Shown here in pieces: positions 56,982 through 64,000 of a stretch of DNA of 64,000 nucleotides. The position numbers were made by a program, and so were the translations under genes. This stretch comes from an uncultured bacterium. GTDB taxonomy: Bacteria > DRYD01. How positions within the stretch are numbered: the first letter of the stretch is position 1; each line of letters begins with the position of its first letter. Below the pieces are notes generated by a model. It was not told the origin of the DNA and did no database searches. It saw only the letters and a program-made list of their open reading frames with translations. The stretch covers positions 1 through 64,000 of the forward strand of contig CAKZQG010000027.1 of the NCBI GenBank assembly GCA_937139605.1, in the 5' to 3' direction.

Positions 56982-57983
56982 ATGTTAAAATCTAATATCT
57001 CCTTAAATTATCTTAGGAAATTATTTATAAGAGTAAAAAACGTTTTACTAGTAGCCCATCCTTCACCGGATATAGACTGCTTAGCTGCAATGAAAGTTAT
57101 AAAAAAAATCCTTAAAGATTATTTTTATAAAAAAGTTATACTATACTCTAAAGATCCAATTAATACTCTTTTTAAAAATATATTTAATTTTGAAGAAAAT
57201 GAAATAGTAAATGAAGTCAATTTATCAGAATTTGATTGTATTATAGCTATTGAAACAGGTAATTACAAGAGATTTTTAGAAGCTCTTAAAATTGAAAATA
57301 ATGATTCCCAAACAATATTTAAGGAAAAAATAATATTAAATTTTGATCATCATGCTTCTAATGATCTATTTGGAAATTATTACTATGTAGATACGAGTGC
57401 ATGCTCAATTAATGAAGCATTATATGATATCATAGTAGATACAGAAATAAATATAGATGAAGAAATAGCTCATTATATAGTTATGGGAATAATTTCAGAT
57501 ACAGGAAACCTAAAATATTCCTCATTAACTTCAAAATCCTTAAAAATATTATCTGAGTTGAGAAACTTAGTAAATTGGAGCAACATTTTTTATGATATTA
57601 ATAAAAAATCAATTAATGAATATAAATTATTGTCAATTTTTTACAGTAGGTTAAAAATAGAAGATAAAATAGCGTATTCTTACGTATTAAAAAGTGATCT
57701 AGAAAAACTTAACTTAAGTTTAGAAGATGTGAATAATATTATAGAAAATTTAGATTACTTGGATGAAACAGAGATATATTTTAATGTATTAGAACTAGAA
57801 AAAGGTAAATCTAAAGTTAGTATAAGATCAAGAAGGATTCCAATAAGAGAAATAGCAGAAAGTTTTGGGGGGGGAGGGCATAACTTAGCTGCAGGATTTA
57901 GAATAAAAAAAGACCCCATCCAAACAATTGATACCATATTACCTGTAATCAAAAACTTAGTAAGGAGTGATTTGAAATGCTAA
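56982..57983 (+). CDS. DHH-DHHA1 phosphoesterase (NrnA-like)
   Basis: Bifunctional oligoribonuclease/pAp- or cyclic-dinucleotide phosphodiesterase type, 333 residues. The DHH domain motifs are VAHPSPDIDCLAA, FDHHASN and ISDTGNLKYSS. The DHHA1 domain ends in GGGGHNLAAGF. A GTG at 56964 is in frame, but the GGTGGAGGT site lies just downstream of it, so the ATG at 56982 is the start. Its stop overlaps the next ATG by seven bases. The upstream 56768-56963 is AT-rich with no gene seen. Confidence 0.88.
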   Translation: MLKSNISLNYLRKLFIRVKNVLLVAHPSPDIDCLAAMKVIKKILKDYFYKKVILYSKDPINTLFKNIFNFEENEIVNEVNLSEFDCIIAIETGNYKRFLEALKIENNDSQTIFKEKIILNFDHHASNDLFGNYYYVDTSACSINEALYDIIVDTEINIDEEIAHYIVMGIISDTGNLKYSSLTSKSLKILSELRNLVNWSNIFYDINKKSINEYKLLSIFYSRLKIEDKIAYSYVLKSDLEKLNLSLEDVNNIIENLDYLDETEIYFNVLELEKGKSKVSIRSRRIPIREIAESFGGGGHNLAAGFRIKKDPIQTIDTILPVIKNLVRSDLKC

Positions 57984-59065
57984 AAACTACTGAAAATAAA
58001 ATTAATGAGATATATAATAAAAGAATTCAAAAAGTAAAAGAGCAATTAAATATATTAGGTGCTGATGCGTTTATAACTAATAATAGGTTAAATTTTTATT
58101 ATTTATCTAATTTTAGTGGAAGCACAGGGATCTTAGTTATTACAAATGATGAAAATTATTTAATAGTAGATGGTAGATATACTTTAAGAGCTAAAAATGA
58201 AGCAATAAATACTAATATAATAGAAGCTAATGATAAAACTAAATTATCTAGTAGTTTAATAAAACTTTTAAAAGAACTAAACATTACAAAGTTAGCTGTA
58301 GAAGCTCATAATTTAACTCTTAGTAATTATTTAATTTATAAAGAACATTTTAAGATAATCCCTACTTATTTCCTTGTTGAAAATATTAGAGCAATTAAAG
58401 AAGAAAATGAAATTCAATTAATAAAAAAAGCTATGGAAATAACGGAAATTGTACTAAAAGAAACTGAAGAATTATTAAAAAATAATATTTCAAGGGTAAA
58501 AGAATCAGAAGTTTCTTTCTATATAAAACAAAGGATAAATGATCTAGGAGGAGGCCTAGCTTTTGAACCTATTGTAGCATTTGGGAGTAATACAGCATTT
58601 CCTCATTACACTCCAAAAGACACTATTTTAAAAGAAAATGACTTTGTAATAATAGATATGGGAGCAACTTACTTAGGATATCATAGTGATATTACTCGTT
58701 CCTTTTGTTTTGGTAATAATCCAAAATTTAAAGAATTATATAATATAGTTTTGGAAGCTCAATTAGAATCAATAAAATCTATAAGGGTAGGATTACCTGC
58801 TAAGGAAGCATTTAATAAAGCGGTAGAGATATTTAAAAAATACCAATTAGAAAATTATTTTACTCATGGATTAGGTCATGGAGTTGGCTTAGAAATACAT
58901 GAATTACCTTCACTATCTTTTGCTTCTAATAACTACTTAAATGTAGGAAATATTATAACAATTGAACCAGGCATATATGTTGAAAATATTGGTGGTATTA
59001 GAATAGAAGATCTAATATTAATAACTGAAAATTCAATTGAATTAATTAGTTCTTATCCTAAATGA
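57977..59065 (+). CDS. pepP: M24-family Xaa-Pro aminopeptidase
   Basis: Metallopeptidase cleaving N-terminal residues before proline, 362 residues. The N-terminal creatinase-like domain (about 1-135) precedes a pita-bread catalytic domain. Metal ligands are visible in VIIDMGATYLGYHSDITRSF (two Asp), HGLGHGVGLEIHE (His), TIEPGIY (Glu) and GGIRIEDLI (Glu). AAGGAGTG lies inside the end of the upstream phosphoesterase gene, which it overlaps, indicating coupling. PepP and PepQ are not separable from sequence alone. Confidence 0.9.
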   Translation: MLKTTENKINEIYNKRIQKVKEQLNILGADAFITNNRLNFYYLSNFSGSTGILVITNDENYLIVDGRYTLRAKNEAINTNIIEANDKTKLSSSLIKLLKELNITKLAVEAHNLTLSNYLIYKEHFKIIPTYFLVENIRAIKEENEIQLIKKAMEITEIVLKETEELLKNNISRVKESEVSFYIKQRINDLGGGLAFEPIVAFGSNTAFPHYTPKDTILKENDFVIIDMGATYLGYHSDITRSFCFGNNPKFKELYNIVLEAQLESIKSIRVGLPAKEAFNKAVEIFKKYQLENYFTHGLGHGVGLEIHELPSLSFASNNYLNVGNIITIEPGIYVENIGGIRIEDLILITENSIELISSYPK

Positions 59066-59352
59066 TTTAAATACTTAAATAATTTAATAATTTTTTAAAT
59101 TATAGTTTATTATATAGGGCTTATTGGGTAAAGAAATTATTTAGTTCAATTTTTTATTTACTATTTTTTGGGAATTGTTTTTTTCTTTTATAGTGAATAT
59201 TTTTTAGAATGAAGATTTTTTACAATTATTTTCATTTTTCTCTTTGAATTTTTATTTTTGATTTTATGATTTTATTTTTTATAATTATATTATAAATCTT
59301 TTAAGGAATTTTTTTGTTAAAATTATAATTATAATAAAAAGGGGGAAAATTA
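59066..59352. other. Gene-free AT-rich stretch
   Basis: No gene, tRNA or strong hairpin was seen. The last 50 bases look like a promoter for the next gene (TTGTTAAAATTATAATTATAATAAAAAGG split as TTGTTAAAAT and TATAATAA), followed by an AAAGGGGGAA ribosome-binding site. Confidence 0.4.
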
Positions 59353-60003
59353 ATGGGATTTAAAGATTTAATAAAAGAGAACTATATGGTATTAAATGAT
59401 TTAAATAAAGCAAATGATTTTAAAGAAGTTATAAAAATTCAAGATTTTTCCAAAGATATAAATAATATTATTCATCATATAGAATATTTAGAAAAAAGTA
59501 TATTTAGAGATAAGTATAAAAATATGGGTTTATTTTTATATTCAAATGTTGTTATGTTCATTTCATTGGGATGGTTTTTTTTTATTTTTAGTTTATCTTA
59601 TATTATAATTTTCTTAGTTTTTTTAGCTGCATATAAGTTATTCTATTTTATATCTTCATTTTTGTTTTTTAATTTAATATTTTTGTTATTTTTGATTGTT
59701 GGTTTGACTTTTTTATTTAAAGTTTTTATCAGAGAGATTAAAATATATTTAAATTTAAAGATAACTGAATTTTGGACTTTTTTACTAAATGAATTATATA
59801 TTGTTAAAAATGAATTATTAAATAAAGAATTATTAAATAGGGCAGAATTTTTAGATAACTTAAAAGGGTATATTGGGTTTTATTTTGTATTGTTTTTAGT
59901 AAAATTTTTTTTAGTTTTGTGCGATTTTACTTTGAAATTTATAAATCATATTTTGATCTTATTTTTTTTAACTTTCATATTAGTTTTATTTAGTATTTTG
60001 TAG
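59353..60003 (+). CDS. Uncharacterised membrane protein with paired hydrophobic hairpins
   Basis: Not recognised. It is 216 residues: a soluble N-terminal helix region (1-57), a very long hydrophobic block (about 58-125), an amphipathic helical stretch (126-170) and a second long hydrophobic block (172-216). Two long hairpins separated by a helical linker recall reticulon-like membrane-shaping proteins, but there is no sequence match I can name. It has its own promoter-like sequence and a strong AAAAGGGGGAAAAT ribosome-binding site. A G-rich bias on the coding strand (TTG, GTT codons) begins here and continues downstream. Confidence 0.6.
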   Translation: MGFKDLIKENYMVLNDLNKANDFKEVIKIQDFSKDINNIIHHIEYLEKSIFRDKYKNMGLFLYSNVVMFISLGWFFFIFSLSYIIIFLVFLAAYKLFYFISSFLFFNLIFLLFLIVGLTFLFKVFIREIKIYLNLKITEFWTFLLNELYIVKNELLNKELLNRAEFLDNLKGYIGFYFVLFLVKFFLVLCDFTLKFINHILILFFLTFILVLFSIL

Positions 60004-60140
60004 TTTTTTATATTATAAAGTGTATTTTAAAAAGGGGATAAATTTCTAAAAGCTAAGTATATCAAGTAATAAAATATTTTAAATTATTAATATTTTAAAG
60101 AAGTAGATAAAAAAAAATATAGAATATTATAATAAAATAT

Positions 60141-60222
60141 CCGCTAAGCCAAGAGTACCTTTAAGGTACTAATAAGCTAAGAGTACTTTTAAGGTACTAA
60201 AGCGGAATATAAATACTTGGCT
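60141..60222 (+). ncRNA. H-type pseudoknot with inserted hairpins before the Trm112-like gene
   Basis: CCGCT (60141-60145) pairs AGCGG (60201-60205), and AGCCAAG (60147-60153) pairs CTTGGCT (60216-60222) across it. The linker AATATAAAT is conserved. The loop holds two copies of a roughly 28-bp unit, each a hairpin of the AGTACYTT/AAGGTACT type. The ATG is 17 bases downstream. The stem sequences differ from those at 42345 and 63671 but pairing is kept. Confidence 0.6.
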
Positions 60223-60236
60223 AAAGTAATAAAAAT

Positions 60237-60473
60237 ATGGATAAAAATAAGTATATAGAGTTATTAGAAATATTATGTTGTCCAGAGTGTAAAGGAGATT
60301 TAGAATTTGTAGAAAATTATTTATTTGATATTGATACTAATGATGAGTTATTGAAGCAGATAAAAGGTAAAGAAATTAATGGCTATAAATGTAATAATTG
60401 TAAGCTATTATATCCTATTATAGAAGAGATTCCGATATTTTTATCTGATAAAGCTATAAAATTACAAACATAA
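60237..60473 (+). CDS. Trm112-like zinc-binding protein
   Basis: Small (78 residues) Trm112/UPF0434-family protein. The start LLEILCCPECKGDLEF and the second pair CNNCKLLYPIIEEIPIFL form a zinc ribbon (CxxC at 14-17, CxxC near 54-57). Homologues activate methyltransferases in yeast; bacterial roles are less defined. No Shine-Dalgarno: the ATG follows the pseudoknot by 14 bases. CoaE follows 18 bp later, as UPF0434 genes commonly lie near lipid A or coenzyme genes. Confidence 0.85.
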   Translation: MDKNKYIELLEILCCPECKGDLEFVENYLFDIDTNDELLKQIKGKEINGYKCNNCKLLYPIIEEIPIFLSDKAIKLQT

Positions 60474-60491
60474 ATAATATTTTAAAGAAAT

Positions 60492-61082
60492 ATGATAATA
60501 GGGGTAACGGGGATAGCTGGGAGTGGAAAAAGCACACTCAAAAAAATCCTTGAAAAATATGATTATATAGTATTTGATGTAGATGATTTTGTAAAAGATA
60601 TATACAAAAAAAGAGTTTATAAAAAAATAAGAGAACAGATTGCTAAATTATTTCCAGAATGTACTAAAACTACCTCTAAAAGAGTTTTTATTAATAAAAA
60701 ATGTATAAAAAATATTATTTTTAATGATCAAAATAGAAGAAAAGATTTAGAGAATATTATTCATCCTATTGTAATAAAAAAAATAAAAAAGATAGTAAAA
60801 AAGTATAGTAAGAAATCGCAAAATAAAAAAGTGTTTATAATAGTTCCCTTATTATATGAGGCTAATTTAGAGTATTTATTTGATGAGGTTTGGTTAGTTT
60901 ATGTTCCGATTTATATGGCAGTTGATAGGTTAGTTAATAGAGATAAGATTCCTTATGAGTTAGCTTTAAGTATTATAAATTCCCAGCAACCGCAAACTAT
61001 TAAAGCTAAAAAAGCTAATAAAATCATTATTAATGATTCTACTATCCAAGAGCTAGAAAAACAAATCATTAATTTATTATGA
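60492..61082 (+). CDS. coaE: Dephospho-CoA kinase
   Basis: Last step of coenzyme A synthesis: ATP phosphorylates the 3'-hydroxyl of dephospho-CoA. It is 196 residues. The P-loop is GIAGSGKST (6-14), followed by DVDDFVKDIY (CoA-binding Asp), ENIIHPIV (family HP motif), VPLLYEANLEYLFDEVWLVYV and the RLVNRDKI lid. The usual Gly in the P-loop, GLTGGIGSGKS, is replaced by GVTGIAGSGKS. The stop overlaps the next gene by four bases (ATGA). No Shine-Dalgarno. Confidence 0.93.
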   Translation: MIIGVTGIAGSGKSTLKKILEKYDYIVFDVDDFVKDIYKKRVYKKIREQIAKLFPECTKTTSKRVFINKKCIKNIIFNDQNRRKDLENIIHPIVIKKIKKIVKKYSKKSQNKKVFIIVPLLYEANLEYLFDEVWLVYVPIYMAVDRLVNRDKIPYELALSIINSQQPQTIKAKKANKIIINDSTIQELEKQIINLL

Positions 61083-62560
61083 ATAAATTATTTTGGGAAT
61101 TAAAAAATATTTTCTTGATTAATTTTTATTTTATTTTTGTTTTCATTTTTTTAGCTAATAATTTATTATTAAATAATATTTACAAAGCTATTATTGATTT
61201 AATATTTTTAGTATTTTTTTATTTCCTTCGTGTTAAAATGTATATAATATATAATAAGAAGTTGGATTTAAATTTTTTTTTAGTTTATTTTATTTTTATT
61301 TCTCTTTTTAATAATGTTTATTATACTTTTGTTTTAGTAAATTTATCTTTATTATTAGTTTTAGCTATTAAGATTTATCTTATTTTTGAAAAAGCTACAA
61401 AAGTTAATTATTTTAAGAATAATAGTAAAAAAAGTAAAATATTTACTGATAAAGCTCATCTAATACAAAATGAAAAAAATTTAGATAAAATTACTGCGGT
61501 TATTTTAGAAATAATTATTTATAATCTATCATTTTTTATTGTTTTTTATTTTATGGCATATTTTTATAGTATTAACAATTTTTATTTATTTTTACTTATT
61601 TTTATTGTTTTATTTTATTCTTTAAAGAATTTTATATTTTATTTATACGATATTATTGTTAAAAAAATAAGTTTAAATGATTATATTTTTAGTTTATTAA
61701 TTCAGCAAAAAAAAATAATTCATAATCTAAAAATTGACTCTTTTTTATTTATTATTAGTTTGAGTTGGTTTTATTTTATGGTGGTAATTCTATATTATAC
61801 TTATCTACTAAGATTGGAATTATTTTTGATAGTAATTTTAATTACTTTAATATTTTATAAAGTTTTGAAAACCTTAGAGAATGTAAATGAAGAGGTATTA
61901 GAATTACTTAATTTATTTGTAGATGTTTTAGAGCGTAGAGATAGATATACTTTTGATCATTCTAATAGGGTAGCCTATTTTAGTTATTATTTAGCTAAGG
62001 AAATTAATTTATCTATTGATGAAATTGATTTAATTTATAAAGCGGCTTCTATCCATGATATAGGTAAGATTCTAATTAATGACAGTATATTAGAAAAAAA
62101 AGGGAAATTAGCTCCTAAGGAATTTGAAATAATAAAGCTTCATGTAAAAGAATTAAAAAATATATTACTACCTATATATCCTTTTTTTAAAGAGATAATA
62201 GATGTAGCACAATTACATCATGAAAAATTAGATGGAAGTGGATATCCATTTAATTACAAAGATAATCAAATACCATTATATAGTAGGATTATAACAATAG
62301 CAGATATTTTTGATGCTTTGGTATTAGATAGGCCATACAGACCGGGTTTTAATTATAATAAAGCTATTAATATTCTTATTACTGAAGCTGAAAAAAATAA
62401 AATAGATAAGTTCTTAGTAAATACTTTTGCTAATATCTCCTTAAACCCTGAAATCCTTGAAAATATTAATAAAATTAAATCAATGATTAGAACTTATCAA
62501 GTTAATTTAATTAAACTAATATCCAAAGGATTTTCTGATTTTATTGATGATATAACTTAA
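61079..62560 (+). CDS. Membrane HD-GYP domain protein
   Basis: Probable cyclic-di-GMP phosphodiesterase, 493 residues. The N-terminal 270 residues hold seven or eight hydrophobic segments of unknown sensory type. The HD-GYP domain starts at ERRDRYTFDHSNRVAYF, has the HD pair in ASIHDIGKILI (near 326-327), HHEKLDGSGYP (near 381-391, GYP intact) and IITIADIFDALVLDRPYR. This is the only cyclic-dinucleotide gene in the window. It overlaps coaE by four bases, so the signal is read out from a housekeeping operon. Confidence 0.87.
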   Translation: MNKLFWELKNIFLINFYFIFVFIFLANNLLLNNIYKAIIDLIFLVFFYFLRVKMYIIYNKKLDLNFFLVYFIFISLFNNVYYTFVLVNLSLLLVLAIKIYLIFEKATKVNYFKNNSKKSKIFTDKAHLIQNEKNLDKITAVILEIIIYNLSFFIVFYFMAYFYSINNFYLFLLIFIVLFYSLKNFIFYLYDIIVKKISLNDYIFSLLIQQKKIIHNLKIDSFLFIISLSWFYFMVVILYYTYLLRLELFLIVILITLIFYKVLKTLENVNEEVLELLNLFVDVLERRDRYTFDHSNRVAYFSYYLAKEINLSIDEIDLIYKAASIHDIGKILINDSILEKKGKLAPKEFEIIKLHVKELKNILLPIYPFFKEIIDVAQLHHEKLDGSGYPFNYKDNQIPLYSRIITIADIFDALVLDRPYRPGFNYNKAINILITEAEKNKIDKFLVNTFANISLNPEILENINKIKSMIRTYQVNLIKLISKGFSDFIDDIT

Positions 62561-62675
62561 ATGTTTTATTTTTTACTTTTATAACATTTTTTTTGTAGTA
62601 TTTAAAAGGGGATTTTATTAAATAGTAGAATAAAATAATTATAGGATAATAAAAAACAAGAAGGTGAGTTTTTAT

Positions 62676-63143
62676 ATGCGTAAAAAAAGAGCAGAAAAAA
62701 GAGAAATAAAACCTGATAGTGTATATGGGAGCGTTAGATTACAAAAGTTTATTAATAAATTGATGTGGGATGGTAAAAAATCCTTAGCTGAAAAAATCGT
62801 TTATACAGCACTAAATAAAATAGCTCAAAAAACTAATAAAGATCCATTGGAAGTTTTTAATAAAGCTATTGATAATTTAAAACCTATATATGAAGTAAGA
62901 CCAAGGCGTGTTGGAGGAGCTACTTATCAAGTTCCTGTTGAAGTAGAAGAAGATAGAGCTGAAACTTTGGCTATGAGGTGGATCCTTCAAGTTACTCGCG
63001 ATGTAAAAGGTGTACCAATGGTTGATAAATTAGTGGATGAAATAATCGAAGCTTACAATAACGGTGGAAAAGCTATGAAAATTAGAGAAAATGTTCATAG
63101 AATGGCTGAAGCTAACAGAGCCTTCGCTCACTTTAAATGGTAA
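62676..63143 (+). CDS. rpsG: Small ribosomal subunit protein uS7
   Basis: Ribosomal protein uS7, 155 residues from the ATG at 62676, which binds the 3' major domain of 16S rRNA. The core [39 protein letters not shown] and RWILQ are diagnostic. An in-frame GTG at 62664 overlaps the AAGAAGGTGA ribosome-binding site, so the start is the later ATG. The usual rpsL and fusA partners are missing, so the str operon is broken up in this genome. Confidence 0.97.
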   Translation: MRKKRAEKREIKPDSVYGSVRLQKFINKLMWDGKKSLAEKIVYTALNKIAQKTNKDPLEVFNKAIDNLKPIYEVRPRRVGGATYQVPVEVEEDRAETLAMRWILQVTRDVKGVPMVDKLVDEIIEAYNNGGKAMKIRENVHRMAEANRAFAHFKW

Positions 63144-63197
63144 GTAAATTTATTAAACTAAAAAACAATAAAAAAAATAATTAATTTTAAAAGTATT

Positions 63198-63653
63198 ATG
63201 GATAAATATAATTTAATTTATGATATTTATAAAGAAGATATAAAATTGCCATTAGAAAAGTTATTTTTATATGCGGCTGGTGGAAATAGTCATTACCCTG
63301 AATGGGCCCAAAATAAAATATTAAAAGAGTTTTCTCCGGCTGAAATTATATCCACCGCTGCTAAAATGATACAAAGTGATGAAGTACCTACGGGTGTTAA
63401 ATATAATATATTCTTTTGGGTTTTATATAACTTTGGATTGGGAGCTAATGCTGATAATGTTAAAGATTTAGTTTATAGTGCCTATAATTTTAATTGGAGA
63501 AAAACTCATTTACCTACTAATTTTATATCTCATATATTACAAGTTATTGACGATTATATTAATTACTATAATCATCAAAATGAAGAAATAATAAGATTAT
63601 ATGGAAGAAGTAAGCATGTTGATTATATAATTGAAGAAGAAAATAAAGAATAA
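63198..63653 (+). CDS. Uncharacterised 151-aa protein
   Basis: Not recognised. A soluble, mostly helical 151-residue protein, rich in aromatic residues (WVLYNFGLG, YNFNWRKTHLP, DDYINYYNH). No cysteines, signal peptide or membrane segment. It lies between rpsG and rpmF, 54 bp after the former, with no Shine-Dalgarno, and is likely to be co-transcribed with the ribosomal genes. No function can be assigned. Confidence 0.7.
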   Translation: MDKYNLIYDIYKEDIKLPLEKLFLYAAGGNSHYPEWAQNKILKEFSPAEIISTAAKMIQSDEVPTGVKYNIFFWVLYNFGLGANADNVKDLVYSAYNFNWRKTHLPTNFISHILQVIDDYINYYNHQNEEIIRLYGRSKHVDYIIEEENKE

Positions 63654-63668
63654 AAATAAAAATTGGAA

Positions 63669-63706
63669 ATCCGCTTGCTGGGATAAGCGGAATATAAATT
63701 CCCAGC
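63669..63706 (+). ncRNA. Minimal H-type pseudoknot in the rpmF leader
   Basis: The shortest copy of the element: CCGCTT (63671-63676), GCTGGG (63677-63682), AT, AAGCGG (63685-63690), linker AATATAAATT, CCCAGC (63701-63706). CCGCTT pairs AAGCGG, and GCTGGG pairs CCCAGC. A nested alternative (ATCCG/CGGAT with CTGGG/CCCAG) is possible here only. The rpmF ATG is 19 bases further on. Confidence 0.62.
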
Positions 63707-63725
63707 GGATATTAAATTAATAACT

Positions 63726-63977
63726 ATGGCAAATCCTAAATTTAAATTATCTCGTTCAAGAGTTAGACATAGAAGAAATAACGCTGAAAAAATAGATCTA
63801 AATAGATATCCTAATTATTCTCGCTCTATTTGTTCTAATTGCGGAAATCCTAAATTATCACATTTTGTATGCCAATTTTGTGGATATTATGATGATAAAT
63901 TAGTTATAAACCCTGAATTAACTAGGAAATATGTTAGATCCATCTTTTATAAAAAGAATTTCTCCCATACTGAGTAA
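63726..63977 (+). CDS. rpmF: Large ribosomal subunit protein bL32
   Basis: Ribosomal protein bL32, 83 residues, somewhat long for the family (about 57-65). The N-terminal MANPKFKLSRSRVRHRRNN and the zinc ribbon CSNC...CQFC (CxxC, then VCQFCGYY) are clear, so this is the zinc-binding form. The C-terminal NPELTRKYVRSIFYKKN is an extension. No Shine-Dalgarno; a pseudoknot lies 19 bases before the ATG. rpmF often precedes plsX and fab genes, but the window ends first. Confidence 0.95.
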   Translation: MANPKFKLSRSRVRHRRNNAEKIDLNRYPNYSRSICSNCGNPKLSHFVCQFCGYYDDKLVINPELTRKYVRSIFYKKNFSHTE

Positions 63978-64000
63978 TTAATTAAAGTATCAATTAATAA

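Noticed and set aside
62664-62675. GTG start adding four residues to uS7
   Set aside because: The GTG falls within the ribosome-binding site of the ATG at 62676, and the longer N-terminus is not typical.
63669-63706. preQ1-I or SAM-II riboswitch
   Set aside because: The topology is similar, but the conserved residues of those families are absent and the downstream genes are unrelated to their ligands.
63669-63710. Simple terminator hairpin in the rpmF leader
   Set aside because: The nested pairing is possible only in this copy and no T tract follows. The interleaved pairing is conserved in all three copies.

Overview
The window is a very AT-rich (G+C near one quarter by eye), gene-dense bacterial segment with about 55 protein genes, one tRNA gene and no rRNA, prophage or CRISPR array. 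A cytochrome bd oxidase, an MlaE-type lipid-transport permease, a large membrane-anchored alpha-2-macroglobulin, a SpoIID/LytB protein, type II secretion/type IV pilus parts and lysine/diaminopimelate genes point to a free-living or host-associated diderm with peptidoglycan. Nothing fixes the phylum. Housekeeping genes are scattered: rpsG, rpmF and rpmA each stand apart from their usual ribosomal partners.

Layout. 1-3.2 kb: an exact 77-bp copy of part of the macroglobulin gene at the left edge, then cydAB. 3.2-9.6 kb: a beta-lactamase-fold protein, a quinate-dehydrogenase-like protein and the macroglobulin. 9.8-12.3 kb: nicotinamidase, two tandem copies of a 99-aa protein gene and an M48 protease. 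12.3-18.8 kb: SbcD-like nuclease, lysC-lysA, a decayed transposase-like remnant, DUF2085, an rRNA methyltransferase and mlaE. 18.9-23.3 kb: a glycine-zipper protein, tRNA-Arg, a kinase-like membrane protein and tsaD. 23.4-31.6 kb: rpmA, RNase E/G, a secreted serine protease, dnaE and a lone sugar-type permease. 31.7-37.8 kb: a metalloprotease, an EEP nuclease, pepF and an amino-acid permease. 37.8-47.2 kb: two CorC-like proteins, a DgkA-PAP2 fusion, asd, murG, a pseudopilin, thpR and mnmE. 47.3-49.8 kb: a RiPP locus. 49.9-54.6 kb: pseudopilin-like gene(s), gspF and a SpoIID protein. 54.7-64 kb: carboxyltransferase, DHH phosphoesterase, pepP, Trm112-like, coaE, HD-GYP, rpsG and rpmF.

Three things stand out. 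First, 47797-49800 encodes a graspetide (omega-ester peptide) system: a precursor with three T/S-T-x4-E-E repeats, a zinc-ribbon protein and an ATP-grasp ligase. The cores lie in the N-terminal half of the precursor, and a small dodecin-like gene is divergent from it. Second, this precursor, the two 99-aa genes and the glycine-zipper gene share one promoter architecture: a tandem TTGTAAAAAA box 43-44 bp upstream of an ATTGAA start region, plus a GGAGGTGT ribosome-binding site. This suggests a small co-regulated set of abundant short proteins. Third, the leaders of asd, the Trm112-like gene and rpmF each carry a covarying H-type pseudoknot with a conserved AATAYAAAT linker, which looks like an uncatalogued structured RNA.

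Most genes inside operons have no Shine-Dalgarno sequence, while operon-leading genes have strong GGAGG or GGGGG-type sites.
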